Assembly: GCA_013297585.1 (NCBI GenBank)
Contig: JAAFHG010000184.1
Location: forward strand, 1-7,164
Direction of reading: 5' to 3'
Source of the DNA: Chitinophagales bacterium
GTDB lineage: Bacteria > Bacteroidota > Bacteroidia > Chitinophagales > Chitinophagaceae
DNA: 7,164 nt
Notes under the pieces: model-generated
Database searches by the model: none
What the model was told of the DNA's origin: nothing
The model's input: only the letters and a program-made list of their open reading frames with translations
Shown here: in pieces, positions 7,093 through 7,164 of the stretch
How positions within the stretch are numbered: position 1 is the stretch's first letter
Layout of the letters: every line of letters starts with the position of its first letter
Position numbers and translations under genes: made by a program

Positions 7093-7162
7093 TTAAACTG
7101 TGTAATAAAAGATTTACAGCAGAAAACACGAATACGTTGTAGGTATCATAAGGTGAGGTTGT
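7091..7162 (-). pseudogene. Out-of-frame upstream continuation of the hydrolase gene
   Basis: On the minus strand, the frame beginning at 7162 is open to the breakpoint and encodes PYDTYNVFVFSAV followed by NLLLHSL. This resembles the beta-strand region expected just before the FAFPASLW segment of the hydrolase. Removing one A of the minus-strand TTTAATC (7097-7091) joins the two frames as HSL-SIRFAFPASLW. The likely reading is that 7091-7162 belongs to the hydrolase gene and that a single-base insertion, in the genome or in the assembly, breaks it. The other two frames are less protein-like, and each contains stops here. Confidence 0.5.
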
Positions 7163-7164
7163 TC

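Overview
This window looks like ordinary chromosome from a member of the Bacteroidota, most likely a Chitinophagaceae or Sphingobacteriales relative. The evidence is a C-terminal type IX secretion (T9SS) sorting domain on the large gene at the right, a Bacteroidota-type promoter element (TAnnTTTG, here TACTTTTG) in front of the leftmost gene, AT-rich intergenic DNA, no clear Shine-Dalgarno sequences, and a beta-oxidation thiolase whose N-terminus resembles those of this phylum. The taxonomic placement is an inference from these features.

Every supported gene lies on the minus strand, so transcription runs right to left. From right to left: (1) 4474-7092, continuing past the right edge, a secreted alpha/beta-hydrolase (lipase/esterase-like) with PKD/Ig-like modules and a T9SS sorting tail, broken near its visible 5' end by an apparent frameshift; (2) 4067-4473, a gene-poor gap that holds a 106-bp element with 18-bp terminal inverted repeats, probably a MITE or insertion-sequence remnant; (3) 2891-4066, a complete acetyl-CoA acyltransferase (thiolase); (4) 1748-2749, a cation diffusion facilitator transporter with a cysteine-rich C-terminal tail; (5) 1560-1747, a short intergenic stretch made of degenerate direct repeats; (6) 186-1559, an M20-family metallodipeptidase; (7) 121-162, a strong hairpin terminator; (8) 1-57, a promoter and the first twelve codons of another minus-strand gene.

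The genes share orientation, but gaps of about 140-410 bp separate them and several have their own candidate promoter or terminator. They read as independent housekeeping or accessory units, not as one operon or system. Their roles (peptide hydrolysis, metal export, fatty-acid oxidation, extracellular ester or lipid hydrolysis) do not form an evident pathway. I do not see a defence system, CRISPR array, prophage or new multi-gene system. The points most worth checking are the inverted-repeat element next to the hydrolase stop codon, the frameshift in the hydrolase gene, and the repeat-filled gap at 1591-1745.
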